Of a stretch of DNA of 40,898 nucleotides, positions 24,760 to 32,810 are shown in pieces (position 1 is the first letter of the stretch; each line of letters starts with the position of its first letter). Under the pieces are notes generated by a model. That model made no database searches and was not told the DNA's origin. It was given only the letters and a program-made list of their open reading frames with translations. A program made the position numbers and the translations under genes. This DNA comes from Actinacidiphila cocklensis (GTDB lineage Bacteria; Actinomycetota; Actinomycetes; Streptomycetales; Streptomycetaceae), in NCBI RefSeq assembly GCF_907177275.1, contig NZ_CAJSLV010000095.1:1-40898 (forward strand). Reading direction: 5' to 3'.

Positions 24760-25242
24760 TCAGTCCCCGACCACCAGGTCGGTCTCCTCGAAGACCAGCA
24801 GCGTCCTGCTGCTCAGCACCTCCTCGATGGACTGCAGCCGGGTGAGGACCAGCTCGCGCAGGCTGCGGTTGTCGGCGGTGTGCACGAGCAGCAGGACGTC
24901 GAAGTCGCCGCTCACCAGTGCGATGTGGGCGACACCCGGAAGGGTGACGAGCTTCTCCCGCACCGTCCGCCAGGAGTTCTGGACGATCTTGAGGGTGATG
25001 TACGCGGAAGCGCCGTGCCCGGCCCGTTCGTGGTCGACCCGGGCGGTGAAACCCCGTATCACCCCGTCCTCGATGAGCCGGTTGATCCGGGCGTAGGCGT
25101 TCGCCCTGGACACGTGCACCCGCTCGGCCGCCGAGCGTATCGACGCCCTGCCGTCCTCCTGCAGCAGCCGCACAATGGTGCGGTCGATCGAGTCCAGAGG
25201 TCGGACCGTCGGGTCTTCGTCAGCCATCTGTTCTCTCGCCAT
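24760..25242 (-). CDS. bkdR: Lrp/AsnC-family regulator BkdR
   Basis: A 160-residue Lrp/AsnC protein: SIDRTIVRLLQEDGRASIRSAAERVHVSRANAYARINRLIEDGVIRGF is the helix-turn-helix, followed by the RAM sensor domain (ASAYITLKI, LPGVAHIALVSGDFDVLLLVHT). It is divergent from the branched-chain keto acid dehydrogenase operon, the position of bkdR in Streptomyces, so it is the likely controller in response to branched-chain amino acids. Three in-frame ATGs exist (25263, 25242, 25227); 25242 is chosen for the GGGAG nine bases upstream. Confidence 0.88.
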   Translation of the reverse strand: MAREQMADEDPTVRPLDSIDRTIVRLLQEDGRASIRSAAERVHVSRANAYARINRLIEDGVIRGFTARVDHERAGHGASAYITLKIVQNSWRTVREKLVTLPGVAHIALVSGDFDVLLLVHTADNRSLRELVLTRLQSIEEVLSSRTLLVFEETDLVVGD

Positions 25243-25351
25243 CCCCCGCAAGCTCCCTACCATGGACGTACTGGCTCCATCTCAGGCTGTGCAGAACCGT
25301 TTGTCCACAGGCGGAACCACCCCGTAGCCAAAATGCCTCCGGCGACCGAAC

Positions 25352-25390
25352 AATCGGTAGGGAGAGCGGAACCCGCTCGCGCTACCGATT
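25352..25390. promoter_or_regulatory. Nested palindrome in front of the bkd operon
   Basis: AATCGGTAG (25352-25360) and CTACCGATT (25382-25390) are exact complements, and inside them GAGCGG (25364-25369) and CCGCTC (25373-25378) are exact complements around AAC. The two stems are separated by symmetric 3-base mismatches. The whole 39-base element ends 18 bases before the AAGGAG of the E1-alpha gene. It could be the BkdR operator or an RNA hairpin in the leader. A possible promoter (TTGTCC at 25301, TAGCCA at 25325) lies upstream. Confidence 0.6.
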
Positions 25391-25423
25391 ACTCAGGCCA
25401 CCGACCACAAGGAGGTGCTCGCG

Positions 25424-26524
25424 ATGACCGTGCTGGACACCCCTGCCTGGCGGCCTCGCGCCGACGCCGCGCCGCTGCTGCCCGACCCGGAGCCGTACCG
25501 GCTGCTCGGCACCCCCGCCGCGGCGGACCTGGACCCGGCGCTGCTCGGCCTGCTGTACGGCCAGCTCGTCCGCGGCCGCCGCTACAACGTGCAGGCCACC
25601 GCCCTGACCAAACAGGGCCGCCTCGCCGTCTACCCGTCCAGCACCGGCCAGGAGGCCTGCGAGATCGCCGCCGCCCTCGCGCTGCGCCCCCGCGACTGGC
25701 TCTTTCCCAGCTACCGCGACACCCTCGCCGTCGTCGCCCGCGGGGTCGACCCCGTCGAGGCGCTGACGCTGCTGCGCGGCGACTGGCACACCGGCTACGA
25801 CTCGCGCGAGCACCGCGTCGCACCCCTCAGCACCCCGCTGGCCACCCAGCTGCCGCACGCCGTGGGCCTCGCGCACGCGGCCCGGCTCAGCGGCGACCCG
25901 GTGGCCGCGCTGGCCATGGTCGGCGACGGCGGGACCAGCGAGGGCGACTTCCACGAGGCGCTCAACTTCGCGGCCGTCTGGAAGGCCCCCGTGGTCTTCC
26001 TGGTGCAGAACAACGGCTTCGCCATCTCCGTCCCGCTGGCCAAGCAGACCGCGGCCCCTACTTTCGCCCACAAGGCGGTCGGCTACGGCATGCCGGGCCG
26101 GCTGGTGGACGGCAACGACGTGGCAGCCGTCCACGAGGTGCTCACCGAGGCGGTCGAGCGCGCCCGCGACGGCGGCGGACCCACCCTGGTCGAGGCCGTC
26201 ACCTACCGGATCGACGCGCACACCAACGCCGACGACGCCACCCGCTACCGGGAGGAGTCCGAGGTCGCGGCCTGGCGCGCGCACGACCCCGTCGAGCTGC
26301 TGGAAAGAGAGCTGACGGCCCGCGGGCTGCTCGACGACGCCGCACGGCAGCGCGCGCTCGACGACGCCGAGGCGATGGCCGCCGACCTGCGCGAGCGGAT
26401 GCACGCCGAGCCGCAGCTCGACCCGATGGAGCTGTTCGAGCACGTCTACGCCGACCTGACACCGCAACTGCGCGAGCAGGCCGCGCAGCTGCGGGCGGAA
26501 ATGGCAGCGGAGCGTCAGTCATGA
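25424..26524 (+). CDS. bkdA: Branched-chain 2-oxo acid dehydrogenase E1 component, alpha subunit
   Basis: A 366-residue thiamine-diphosphate E1-alpha subunit. RYNVQATALTKQGRLAVYPSSTGQEA and FPSYRD near the N-terminus, the ThDP motif GDGGTSEGDFHEALNFAAVWKAPVVFLVQNNGFAIS (about 165-200), and YRIDAHTNADDATRYR with the phosphorylation-loop region. Decarboxylates branched-chain 2-oxo acids from Val, Leu and Ile and passes the acyl group to lipoyl-E2, supplying branched CoA starters for fatty acids and polyketides. Start ATG 25424, nine bases after AAGGAG; a GTG at 25415 lies within that site. BkdR nearby favours branched-chain over pyruvate substrate. Confidence 0.9.
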   Translation: MTVLDTPAWRPRADAAPLLPDPEPYRLLGTPAAADLDPALLGLLYGQLVRGRRYNVQATALTKQGRLAVYPSSTGQEACEIAAALALRPRDWLFPSYRDTLAVVARGVDPVEALTLLRGDWHTGYDSREHRVAPLSTPLATQLPHAVGLAHAARLSGDPVAALAMVGDGGTSEGDFHEALNFAAVWKAPVVFLVQNNGFAISVPLAKQTAAPTFAHKAVGYGMPGRLVDGNDVAAVHEVLTEAVERARDGGGPTLVEAVTYRIDAHTNADDATRYREESEVAAWRAHDPVELLERELTARGLLDDAARQRALDDAEAMAADLRERMHAEPQLDPMELFEHVYADLTPQLREQAAQLRAEMAAERQS

Positions 26525-27552
26525 CGACGGCCACCAGCGCGGCGGACCGGGCCGCGGCTCCCACCCGCAGACCCGCGACCATGGCGCAGGCGCTCAACCA
26601 GGCGCTGCGTGACGCCCTCACCGCCGACCCCGCGGTGCACGTGATGGGCGAGGACGTCGGCACCCTCGGCGGCGTCTTCCGCATCACCGACGGGCTCACC
26701 AGGGACTTCGGCGAGGACCGCTGCACGGACACCCCGCTGGCCGAGGCGGGCATCCTCGGCGCCGCCGTCGGCATGGCGATGTACGGGCTGCGGCCCGTGG
26801 TGGAGATGCAGTTCGACGCCTTCGCCTACCCGGCGTTCGAGCAGCTCGTCAGCCATGTCTCGCGGATGCGCAACCGCACCCGGGGGGCGCTGCCGATGCC
26901 CATCACCGTGCGGATCCCCTACGGCGGCGGCATCGGCGGCGTCGAGCACCACAGCGACTCCTCCGAGGCGTACTACCTGCACACCCCCGGCCTGCACGTG
27001 GTCACCCCGGCGACCGTCGAGGACGCCTACGGGCTGCTGCGGGCGGCCATCGCCTCCGACGACCCGGTGATCTTCCTCGAACCCAAGCGGCTGTACTGGT
27101 CGAAGGCCGACTGGTCGCCGCAGGAGCCGTCCACGGTGCCGCCGATCGGCCGGGCCGTGGTGCGCCGCCCCGGGCGTACGGCGACGCTGATCACCTACGG
27201 CCCCTCGCTGCCGGTGTGCCTGGAGGCGGCGGAGGCGGCCACGGAGGAAGGGTGGGACCTGGGCGTGGTCGACCTGCGCAGCCTGGTGCCCTTCGACGAG
27301 GAGACGGTCGCCGAGGCCGTCCGCGGCACCGGGCGGGCGGTCGTCGTCCACGAGTCGTCGGGCTTCGGCGGTGCGGGGGCCGAGATCGCGGCGCGTATCA
27401 CCGAGCGCTGCTTCCACCACCTTGAGGCGCCCGTACTGCGGGTCGCCGGATTCGACATCCCCTACCCGCCGCCGATGCTCGAACGGCACCATCTGCCGGG
27501 CGTGGACCGCATCCTCGACGCCGTCGGCCGGTTGCAGTGGGAGGAGCGCTGA
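26521..27552 (+). CDS. bkdB: Branched-chain 2-oxo acid dehydrogenase E1 component, beta subunit
   Basis: A 343-residue E1-beta subunit starting at the ATG that overlaps the E1-alpha stop (ATGA). MAQALNQALRDALTADPAVHVMGEDVGTLGGVFRITDGL, DTPLAEAGILGAAVGMAMYGLRPVVEMQFDAF, and the C-terminal transketolase domain with VVDLRSLVPFDEETV and VVVHESSGFGGAGAEIA are all typical. It forms the alpha2-beta2 heterotetramer with the preceding product. Ends one base into the E2 start. Confidence 0.92.
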   Translation: MTTATSAADRAAAPTRRPATMAQALNQALRDALTADPAVHVMGEDVGTLGGVFRITDGLTRDFGEDRCTDTPLAEAGILGAAVGMAMYGLRPVVEMQFDAFAYPAFEQLVSHVSRMRNRTRGALPMPITVRIPYGGGIGGVEHHSDSSEAYYLHTPGLHVVTPATVEDAYGLLRAAIASDDPVIFLEPKRLYWSKADWSPQEPSTVPPIGRAVVRRPGRTATLITYGPSLPVCLEAAEAATEEGWDLGVVDLRSLVPFDEETVAEAVRGTGRAVVVHESSGFGGAGAEIAARITERCFHHLEAPVLRVAGFDIPYPPPMLERHHLPGVDRILDAVGRLQWEER

Positions 27553-28880
27553 TGGCCGTCGTGCGCGAATTCACCCTCCCCGACCTGGGGGAAGGGCTCA
27601 CCGAGGCGGAGATCGTCCGCTGGCTGGTGCAGGTCGGCGAGGTCGTCGCCGTCGACCAGCCGGTGGTCGAGATGGAGACGGCCAAGGCGGTCGTCGAGGT
27701 GCCGTGCCCGTACGGCGGCGTGGTGACCGCGCGCTTCGGCGAGGAGGGCGAGTCGCTCGCCGTGGGGCGCCCGCTGGTCACGGTGGCCGTGGGCTCGGCC
27801 GCCGACAGCGCGCACCCCGCGGACGGTGACGCCGGAGGAGACGGGCAGGGCTCGGGCAACGTCCTGGTCGGTTACGGCACCGGCGCTGCCGTCGCCCGGC
27901 GGCGGCAGCGCGTACGGGCGACCGCCCGCCCGGCGGGCGGTGCCGGCATCTCGGACGGGGCGGTCGCGGCCCCGGAGCGGCCCGCGGCAGGGCAGGGCGC
28001 CCCCGCGGGCAGTGCCGCGGCGGACGCCGACGGCGGCCCGGTGGCCGTCATCTCGCCGCTGGTCAGGCGCCTCGCCCGGGAGCACGGCCTGGATCTGCGC
28101 CGGCTGGCGGGAAGCGGTCCCGAGGGGCTGATCCTGCGCTCTGACGTCGAGCGCGCGATCGCCGCCCCGGCCCCCTCCGAGGCCACGGACGGCGCGGAAC
28201 GGGTGCCGCTGCGCGGGATACGCCGGGCCGTCGCGGAGAAGCTGACCCGCAGCCGCCGGGAGATCCCCGACGCCACCTGCTGGGTGGACGCCGACGCCAC
28301 GGAACTGCTCGCCGCCCGGGCCGCGATGAACGCCTCGGGGGAGCGGCGGATCTCCGTCCTGGCGCTGCTCGCCCGGGTGGTGACGGCCGCTCTCGCCCGC
28401 TACCCGGACCTCAACTCCACGGTGGACACCGAGCGTTCCGAGATCGTCCGGCTGCCCGCGGTGCACCTCGGCTTCGCGGCGCAGACCGACCGCGGCCTGG
28501 TGGTGCCGGTGCTGCGCGACGCGCACACCATGACCACGACCGCGCTCGCCGCCGAGATCGCACGGCTCACCGAGGCGGCGAGGACCGGGTCGCTGACCCC
28601 CGCGGAGCTGACCGGCGGCACGTTCACGCTGAACAACTACGGGGTCTTCGGCGTCGACGGCTCCACGCCGATCATCAACCACCCCGAGGCCGCGATGCTG
28701 GGCGTCGGCCGGATCGCCGCCAAGCCGTGGGTGCACGAGGGCGAGCTGGCGGTACGGGAGGTGGTGCAGCTGTCCTTCACCTTCGACCACCGGGTGTGCG
28801 ACGGCGGCACCGCGGGCGGTTTCCTGCGGCTGGTGGCGGACTGCGTGGAGCAGCCCGCGGTGCTGCTCGCCGGGGTGTGA
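27552..28880 (+). CDS. bkdC: Branched-chain 2-oxo acid dehydrogenase E2 (lipoyl acyltransferase)
   Basis: A 442-residue E2. One lipoyl domain at 1-80 with the lipoylated Lys45 in VEMETAKAVVEVP; an Ala/Gly-rich linker; a peripheral-subunit-binding domain near 165-205 (VISPLVRRLAREHGLDLRRLAGSGPEG); and a catalytic domain from about 215 with DLNSTVD, NNYGVFG and the active-site FDHRVCDGG near 413-421. It transfers the branched acyl group to CoA. Start ATG 27552 shares one base with the E1-beta stop and has GGAG upstream. No E3 gene follows, so E3 is shared from elsewhere. A strong hairpin closes the operon. Confidence 0.92.
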   Translation: MAVVREFTLPDLGEGLTEAEIVRWLVQVGEVVAVDQPVVEMETAKAVVEVPCPYGGVVTARFGEEGESLAVGRPLVTVAVGSAADSAHPADGDAGGDGQGSGNVLVGYGTGAAVARRRQRVRATARPAGGAGISDGAVAAPERPAAGQGAPAGSAAADADGGPVAVISPLVRRLAREHGLDLRRLAGSGPEGLILRSDVERAIAAPAPSEATDGAERVPLRGIRRAVAEKLTRSRREIPDATCWVDADATELLAARAAMNASGERRISVLALLARVVTAALARYPDLNSTVDTERSEIVRLPAVHLGFAAQTDRGLVVPVLRDAHTMTTTALAAEIARLTEAARTGSLTPAELTGGTFTLNNYGVFGVDGSTPIINHPEAAMLGVGRIAAKPWVHEGELAVREVVQLSFTFDHRVCDGGTAGGFLRLVADCVEQPAVLLAGV

Positions 28881-28886
28881 CGCGGA

Positions 28887-28930
28887 CCCCGGCCGGGGAA
28901 GTCCCTGACCGGGGACTTCCCCGGCCGGGG
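28887..28930 (+). terminator. Strong terminator hairpin after the bkd operon
   Basis: CCCCGGCCGGGGAAGTCCC (28887-28905) pairs perfectly over 19 bases with 28912-28930, loop TGACCG. It starts 7 bases after the E2 stop and ends 13 bases before the next ATG. No T-run. Confidence 0.8.
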
Positions 28931-28943
28931 GATACTCGCGGGC

Positions 28944-29564
28944 ATGACGACGAGCTACGACGCGGTGGTACTCGCGGGCGGCGCGGCCAGACGGCTCGGC
29001 GGCACCGACAAGCCCGCGCTCGCGGTCGGCGGCCGGATGCTGCTCGACCGGGTGCTCACCGCCTGCGCGGGCGCCGACCGTACCGTCGTGGTGGGGCCGC
29101 GCAGGCCGACCGCCCTGCCGGTGCGGTGGACCAGGGAGCGGCCCGCGGGCGGCGGCCCGCTGCCCGCGCTCGCCGCCGGCCTTGCCGCCCTCACCGGTGA
29201 CGGCCGCCCGGATGCGGTCGTCGTGCTCGCCGCCGACCTGCCGTTCCTGACGGCGCCCACCGTGGCGGCGCTCACCGAGGCCCTGGCCGCCGCGGCCGGG
29301 ACCTGCGAGGGCGTCCTGCTCAGCGATCCCGGCGGGCGCGACCAGCCGCTGGCGGCGGCGTATCTGACGGAGCCGCTGCGCCGCGAACTCGCCCTGCTCG
29401 GCACCGAGCACGGCACCCTGAACGGTCTGCCGCTGCGCCTGCTGACCGGCGAGCTGACGCTGCGCCGGATCGCCGACCCGACGGGCGATGCCAGCTTCGA
29501 CTGCGACACCTGGGACGACGTGGCCGCCGCACGGGCCAGGCTGGACGGCGACCCCGGCCGCTGA
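28944..29564 (+). CDS. mobA: MobA-like nucleotidyltransferase (molybdenum cofactor)
   Basis: A 206-residue NTP-transferase-like protein: AVVLAGGAARRLGGTDKPALAVGGRMLLDRVL with the GG-x-RR-GG-K nucleotide-binding signature, VVVLAADLPFLTAPTV with the metal-binding Asp, and FDCDTWDDVAAARA at the C-terminus. MobA attaches GMP to molybdopterin to make the bis-MGD cofactor; the CoxC/MocA type uses CTP, and sequence reading alone does not separate them well. The moeA gene two positions on supports a role in molybdenum cofactor biosynthesis. Confidence 0.82.
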   Translation: MTTSYDAVVLAGGAARRLGGTDKPALAVGGRMLLDRVLTACAGADRTVVVGPRRPTALPVRWTRERPAGGGPLPALAAGLAALTGDGRPDAVVVLAADLPFLTAPTVAALTEALAAAAGTCEGVLLSDPGGRDQPLAAAYLTEPLRRELALLGTEHGTLNGLPLRLLTGELTLRRIADPTGDASFDCDTWDDVAAARARLDGDPGR

Positions 29565-29676
29565 GCAGGCGCGGCGCCGCCCCCGCCCGGCTTCGTACGT
29601 CCACCCGCGCGGCCCGGTGCGAATCCGAGGGGTGAGCCTGGGTGGCTTGCGGGGGCGGATCGGGGACCATGGGCGT

Positions 29677-29922
29677 GTGGTGGACGAATGGATCGCAGCA
29701 GCCAAGACCGAACTGGGCATCGACCTCGACGTGGACACCGGCGTCCTGCTGGACCTGGCGCGTGACGCGGCGCACGGGGTCGCGCGGCCCGCCGCCCCGC
29801 TGACCACCTTTCTGGTGGGGTACGCGGCGGCTCAGGCGGGCGGCGGACCCGAGGCCGTACGGGAGGCGGCGCGGAAGGCCGCGGACCTGGCGCTGCGCTG
29901 GACGCAGGAGTCGGGCGGATGA
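29677..29922 (+). CDS. DUF6457 small protein
   Basis: An 81-residue protein (VVDEWIAAAKTELGIDLDV, then VLLDLARDAAHGVARPAAPLTTFLVGYAAA). The DUF6457 family is found next to mobA and moeA in actinomycetes, so a part in molybdenum cofactor assembly or molybdoenzyme maturation is likely but unproven. GTG at 29677 follows GGGGA by ten bases; the next codon is also GTG. The stop overlaps moeA (ATGA). Confidence 0.78.
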   Translation: MVDEWIAAAKTELGIDLDVDTGVLLDLARDAAHGVARPAAPLTTFLVGYAAAQAGGGPEAVREAARKAADLALRWTQESGG

Positions 29923-31322
29923 ACGGCCCACGTGAGCAGGGCCGTCCGGGAGGTGACGCCGCCGACCGGGCACTCGACGACGCCCTCGCGCTGGCCAACG
30001 GTCCCCGCGGATCGGGACCCGCCTCACGGCCGCCGGGCAACGATCCGCTGGCCGTCGCGCTCGGACACGAGCCGGACGATCGCCCGGAAGTCCGGCCCCG
30101 GCCGCACGGCGACACCGTCTCCTGGCCCGAGGCGCGGCGGATCGCGCGCCGGGTCGGCCGCCGGCTCGACGCGCGGGCGCTGCCGCTCGGCGACGAGCTG
30201 CTCGGCATGGCGCTGGCGCGCGCCCTGGTGGCGCTGACGGATCTGCCGTCGTTCGACTCCTCCGCCATGGACGGCTGGGCGGTCGCGGGAACCGGCCCGT
30301 GGCGGCTGAAGGGCCAGGCGCTGGCCGGGCAGCGGGGTTCTGCCGAGGCGCTGCTCGGCGGCCACGCCGTCCGTATCGCCACCGGGGCCGTGCTGCCCGC
30401 CGGCACCACAGCGGTGCTGCGCAGCGAGTACGGCAGCGTCCGGAGCAGGACCGACGGGGAGTGGCTGCACGTCCTGGCCCCGCACCCCGCGCCCCGCCCT
30501 GGCCAGGAGATACGGCGCAGGGGACAGGAGTGCCGCGGCGGCGACGAGCTGCTGCCCGCGGGCGCGGTGGTGACCCCCGCGGTGCTGGGCCTGGCCGCGG
30601 CGGCGGGATACGACGAACTGACCGTCACCATGCGCCCCCGGGTGGAGATCCTGGTGCTCGGCGACGAGTTGCTCGACCACGGGCCGCCGCGGGCCGGCCG
30701 GGTGCGTGACGCGCTCGGCCCGATGCTGCCGTCCTGGCTGCGCGCCCTGGGTGCGGACGTCACCGGGGTGCGGCGGCTGGCGGACGACGCCGAGGTGCTG
30801 TACGCCGCCGTCGCAGCGAGCACCGCGGACCTGGTCGTGACGACCGGCGGTACGGCGGGCGGCCCGGTCGACCATGTGCACCCCGTGCTGGCGGCGTCGG
30901 GCGCGAGGCTGCTGGTCGACGGGGTGGCGGTGCGGCCGGGGCACCCGATGCTGCTGGCCGAACTTCCCGCCGGGGGGCTGCTGGCGGGGCTCCCGGGCAA
31001 TCCGCTCGCGGCGGTCTCCGGGGTGCTGACCCTGGTGGCTCCCGTGCTGCGCACGCTCGCCGGCCGCCCGGTGCCCGCTCCGTACGCGGCTCCGCTGACC
31101 GCGGACGTGACGGGGCATCCGGTGGACACCCGGCTGGTGCCCGTCGTCTTCGACGACGAGTCGGCGGCGCGGCCGCTGCACTTCGCCGGCCCGGCGATGC
31201 TGCGCGGCCTGGCCGCCGCCGACGGCATGGCGGTGATCCCGCCGGGTGGCGCGAGGGCAGGTCAGGAGACGGCGGTGCTGGACACCGGGGCGCTGGCCCC
31301 GGCGTGGGGGAGCGGCACGTGA
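29919..31322 (+). CDS. moeA: Molybdopterin molybdenumtransferase MoeA
   Basis: A 467-residue MoeA. The unconserved first 65 residues are followed by LTDLPSFDSSAMDGWAVAG, GGHAVRIATGAVLPAGTTAVLRSE, GQEIRRRGQECRGGDELLPAG, VEILVLGDELLDHG, the MoCF-domain TTGGTAGGPVDHVHPVL (usual TGG-x-S), and GLLAGLPGNPLAAVSGVL. MoeA inserts molybdate into adenylated molybdopterin. Coupled to DUF6457 upstream (ATGA) and to the channel gene downstream (GTGA). The TGGTAGG variant replaces the common TGGVSVG/D, typical of divergent actinobacterial copies. Confidence 0.88.
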   Translation: MNGPREQGRPGGDAADRALDDALALANGPRGSGPASRPPGNDPLAVALGHEPDDRPEVRPRPHGDTVSWPEARRIARRVGRRLDARALPLGDELLGMALARALVALTDLPSFDSSAMDGWAVAGTGPWRLKGQALAGQRGSAEALLGGHAVRIATGAVLPAGTTAVLRSEYGSVRSRTDGEWLHVLAPHPAPRPGQEIRRRGQECRGGDELLPAGAVVTPAVLGLAAAAGYDELTVTMRPRVEILVLGDELLDHGPPRAGRVRDALGPMLPSWLRALGADVTGVRRLADDAEVLYAAVAASTADLVVTTGGTAGGPVDHVHPVLAASGARLLVDGVAVRPGHPMLLAELPAGGLLAGLPGNPLAAVSGVLTLVAPVLRTLAGRPVPAPYAAPLTADVTGHPVDTRLVPVVFDDESAARPLHFAGPAMLRGLAAADGMAVIPPGGARAGQETAVLDTGALAPAWGSGT

Positions 31323-32403
31323 CGTCGCGGTACGGCGGCGGGGCGCCGGACGCCGGGGACTCGCCGCCGGGTCCGCCCAGCGGCTCCCGGGTCGCCTTCC
31401 CGCGGCCTTCGATCGGCCCGCTGGTGCAGGTCGGGCGGCGTCTGCTGCTGGCGCTGCTGGTGCTCGCCATCACGGTGCTCATCGTCTACGCGGACCGCAG
31501 CGGCTACCACGACAACGCCGACGACTCGGTGTCCTTCCTCGACTCCCTCTACTACGCGACAGTGACGCTGTCGACGACCGGCTACGGCGACATCGTCCCG
31601 TACAGCACGGGGCGCGGCTGAGCAACACCTTCCTGGTGACGCCGCTGCGGGTGATCTTCCTGATCATCCTGGTCGGCACCACCCTCGAAGTGCTGACCGA
31701 GCGGACCAGGGAGCAGTTCCGCCTGACCCGCTGGAGGAGAACGTTGCAGGACCATGTCGTCATCGTGGGCTACGGCACCAAGGGCCGGTCGGCGGCGCGG
31801 ACGCTGCTGGGGCACGGGGTGCCGCCGGAGCGGATCGTGGTCGTCGACCCCGACCCGAAGGTGGTGGAGGGCGCGACCGAGGAGGGTTACGTGGCGGTCG
31901 CGGGCGACGCGACCCGCAGCGATGTGCTGTGGCGGGCCGAGGCGCAGCGCGCGCGGCAGATCGTCGTCGCGGCCCAGCGGGACGACACCGCGGTCCTGGT
32001 GACCCTGACGGCCCGGCAGGTGAACCCGGGCGCGCACATCGTGGCGTCGGTGCGCGAGGAGGAGAACGCGCCGCTGGTGCGCCAGTCGGGCGCCGACTCC
32101 GTCATCACCAGTTCGGGCGCCGCCGGGCGGCTGCTCGGGCAGTCCGTGCTCAGCCCGAGTGTGGGGCGGGTGATGGACGACCCGATCACGTACGGCAGCG
32201 GGCTCGACCTCATCGAGCGGCCGGTTGACCCCTCCGAGGCGGGACTTGCCCCGCGGGAGGTTCGCGACCTGGTGGTTTCGGTGATGCGCGACGCGCGGCT
32301 GCTCGACCACGACGACCCCGAGGCGAACCCGCTGCGGGCCACCGACCGGCTGATCACGATCTGCCGGGCGAGCGACGGCCCGGCCGCGGCACGGCTGGGC
32401 TGA
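31319..32403 (+). pseudogene. Potassium channel/TrkA-N (RCK) protein, broken by a one-base frameshift
   Basis: The first part (GTG 31319, overlapping the moeA stop) encodes a membrane segment (LLLALLVLAITVLIVY) and the pore loop SLYYATVTLSTTGYGDIVPYST with the TTGYGD filter, then runs into TGA at 31619-31621. The protein continues in another frame: ARLSNTFLVTPLRVIFLIILVGTTLEVLTERTREQF, then the TrkA-N domain DHVVIVGYGTKGRSAARTLL (GYGxxG) and RCK core to 32403. A single G added to the GGGG run at 31609-31612 would join them as PYST-GARLSN. Intact homologues are about 360 residues. It may be a true mutation or a homopolymer sequencing error. Confidence 0.8.
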
Positions 32404-32527
32404 ACTGCCGCCGCCTGCACTGCCGGTCGCCGCACTGCGCGACCGAATCTGACGCTCCGTGACCAATTGACGCATCGTCACATCACCACATGCCACCGAT
32501 ACTTGCTCGGCGCACGATCGATCAGTG

Positions 32528-32540
32528 GTGATATGATCAC
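32528..32540 (+). promoter_or_regulatory. Extended -10 promoter element overlapping a palindrome, upstream of cvnA
   Basis: TGATATGAT (32529-32537) matches the extended -10 form TGn-TATAAT closely. No good -35 lies at 17 bases; TTGCTC at 32503 is 23 bases away, so the TG extension would matter. GTGAT-ATG-ATCAC is a perfect palindrome covering it, a natural repressor site. It leaves a leader of about 265 bases before cvnA. Confidence 0.45.
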
Positions 32541-32618
32541 GCCGCTTGTCGGCGCCAGCCAAAGCGAGTAAGACGGACGGCAATCCGGTCGAGAGCGTTA
32601 ACCACTCCGAGGAGCACC

Positions 32619-32792
32619 ATGCCGCAGTCGGGCATATGGAGCCGTTTCGATTTATCGACGCCTCGGTGCCGCTGCCGACAGGACGTGTGTGATGCCCCCG
32701 GACCCCGCGGGCGCCGTACGGCGCCATCGCTTCTCGGGACATTCCGGACGCAAAAGCACAGTACCCCCATTCAGTCCTTGGTGGTCGTCTAG
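32619..32792 (+). CDS. Possible small leader ORF upstream of cvnA
   Basis: ATG 32619 follows GAGGAG by four bases and opens a 57-codon frame beginning MPQSGIWSRFDLSTPRCRCR, ending at TAG 32790, 18 bases before cvnA. It has a TTA codon (32652-32654) and three Cys codons within eight. An overlapping 18-codon frame from ATG 32636 ends at 32692. Codon usage is mixed, so it may not be translated. I do not recognise a family. Confidence 0.25.
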   Translation: MPQSGIWSRFDLSTPRCRCRQDVCDAPGPRGRRTAPSLLGTFRTQKHSTPIQSLVVV

Positions 32793-32810
32793 TCGTTTAA
32801 AGAGAGTCTC

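Larger units (their letters stand above)
32404..32810. other. Long upstream region of the conservon
   Basis: A 407-base gap between the channel gene and cvnA with lower GC than its surroundings. It contains a promoter-like extended -10 element with a palindrome (32528-32540) and a possible small ORF with a ribosome site (32619-32792), listed separately. No tRNA or known riboswitch was recognised. Confidence 0.6.

Noticed and set aside
28955..31228. A 757-codon minus-strand frame opposite mobA and moeA
   Set aside because: Ser/Pro/Arg-rich shadow frame; the plus-strand genes are clearly conserved families with coupled starts.
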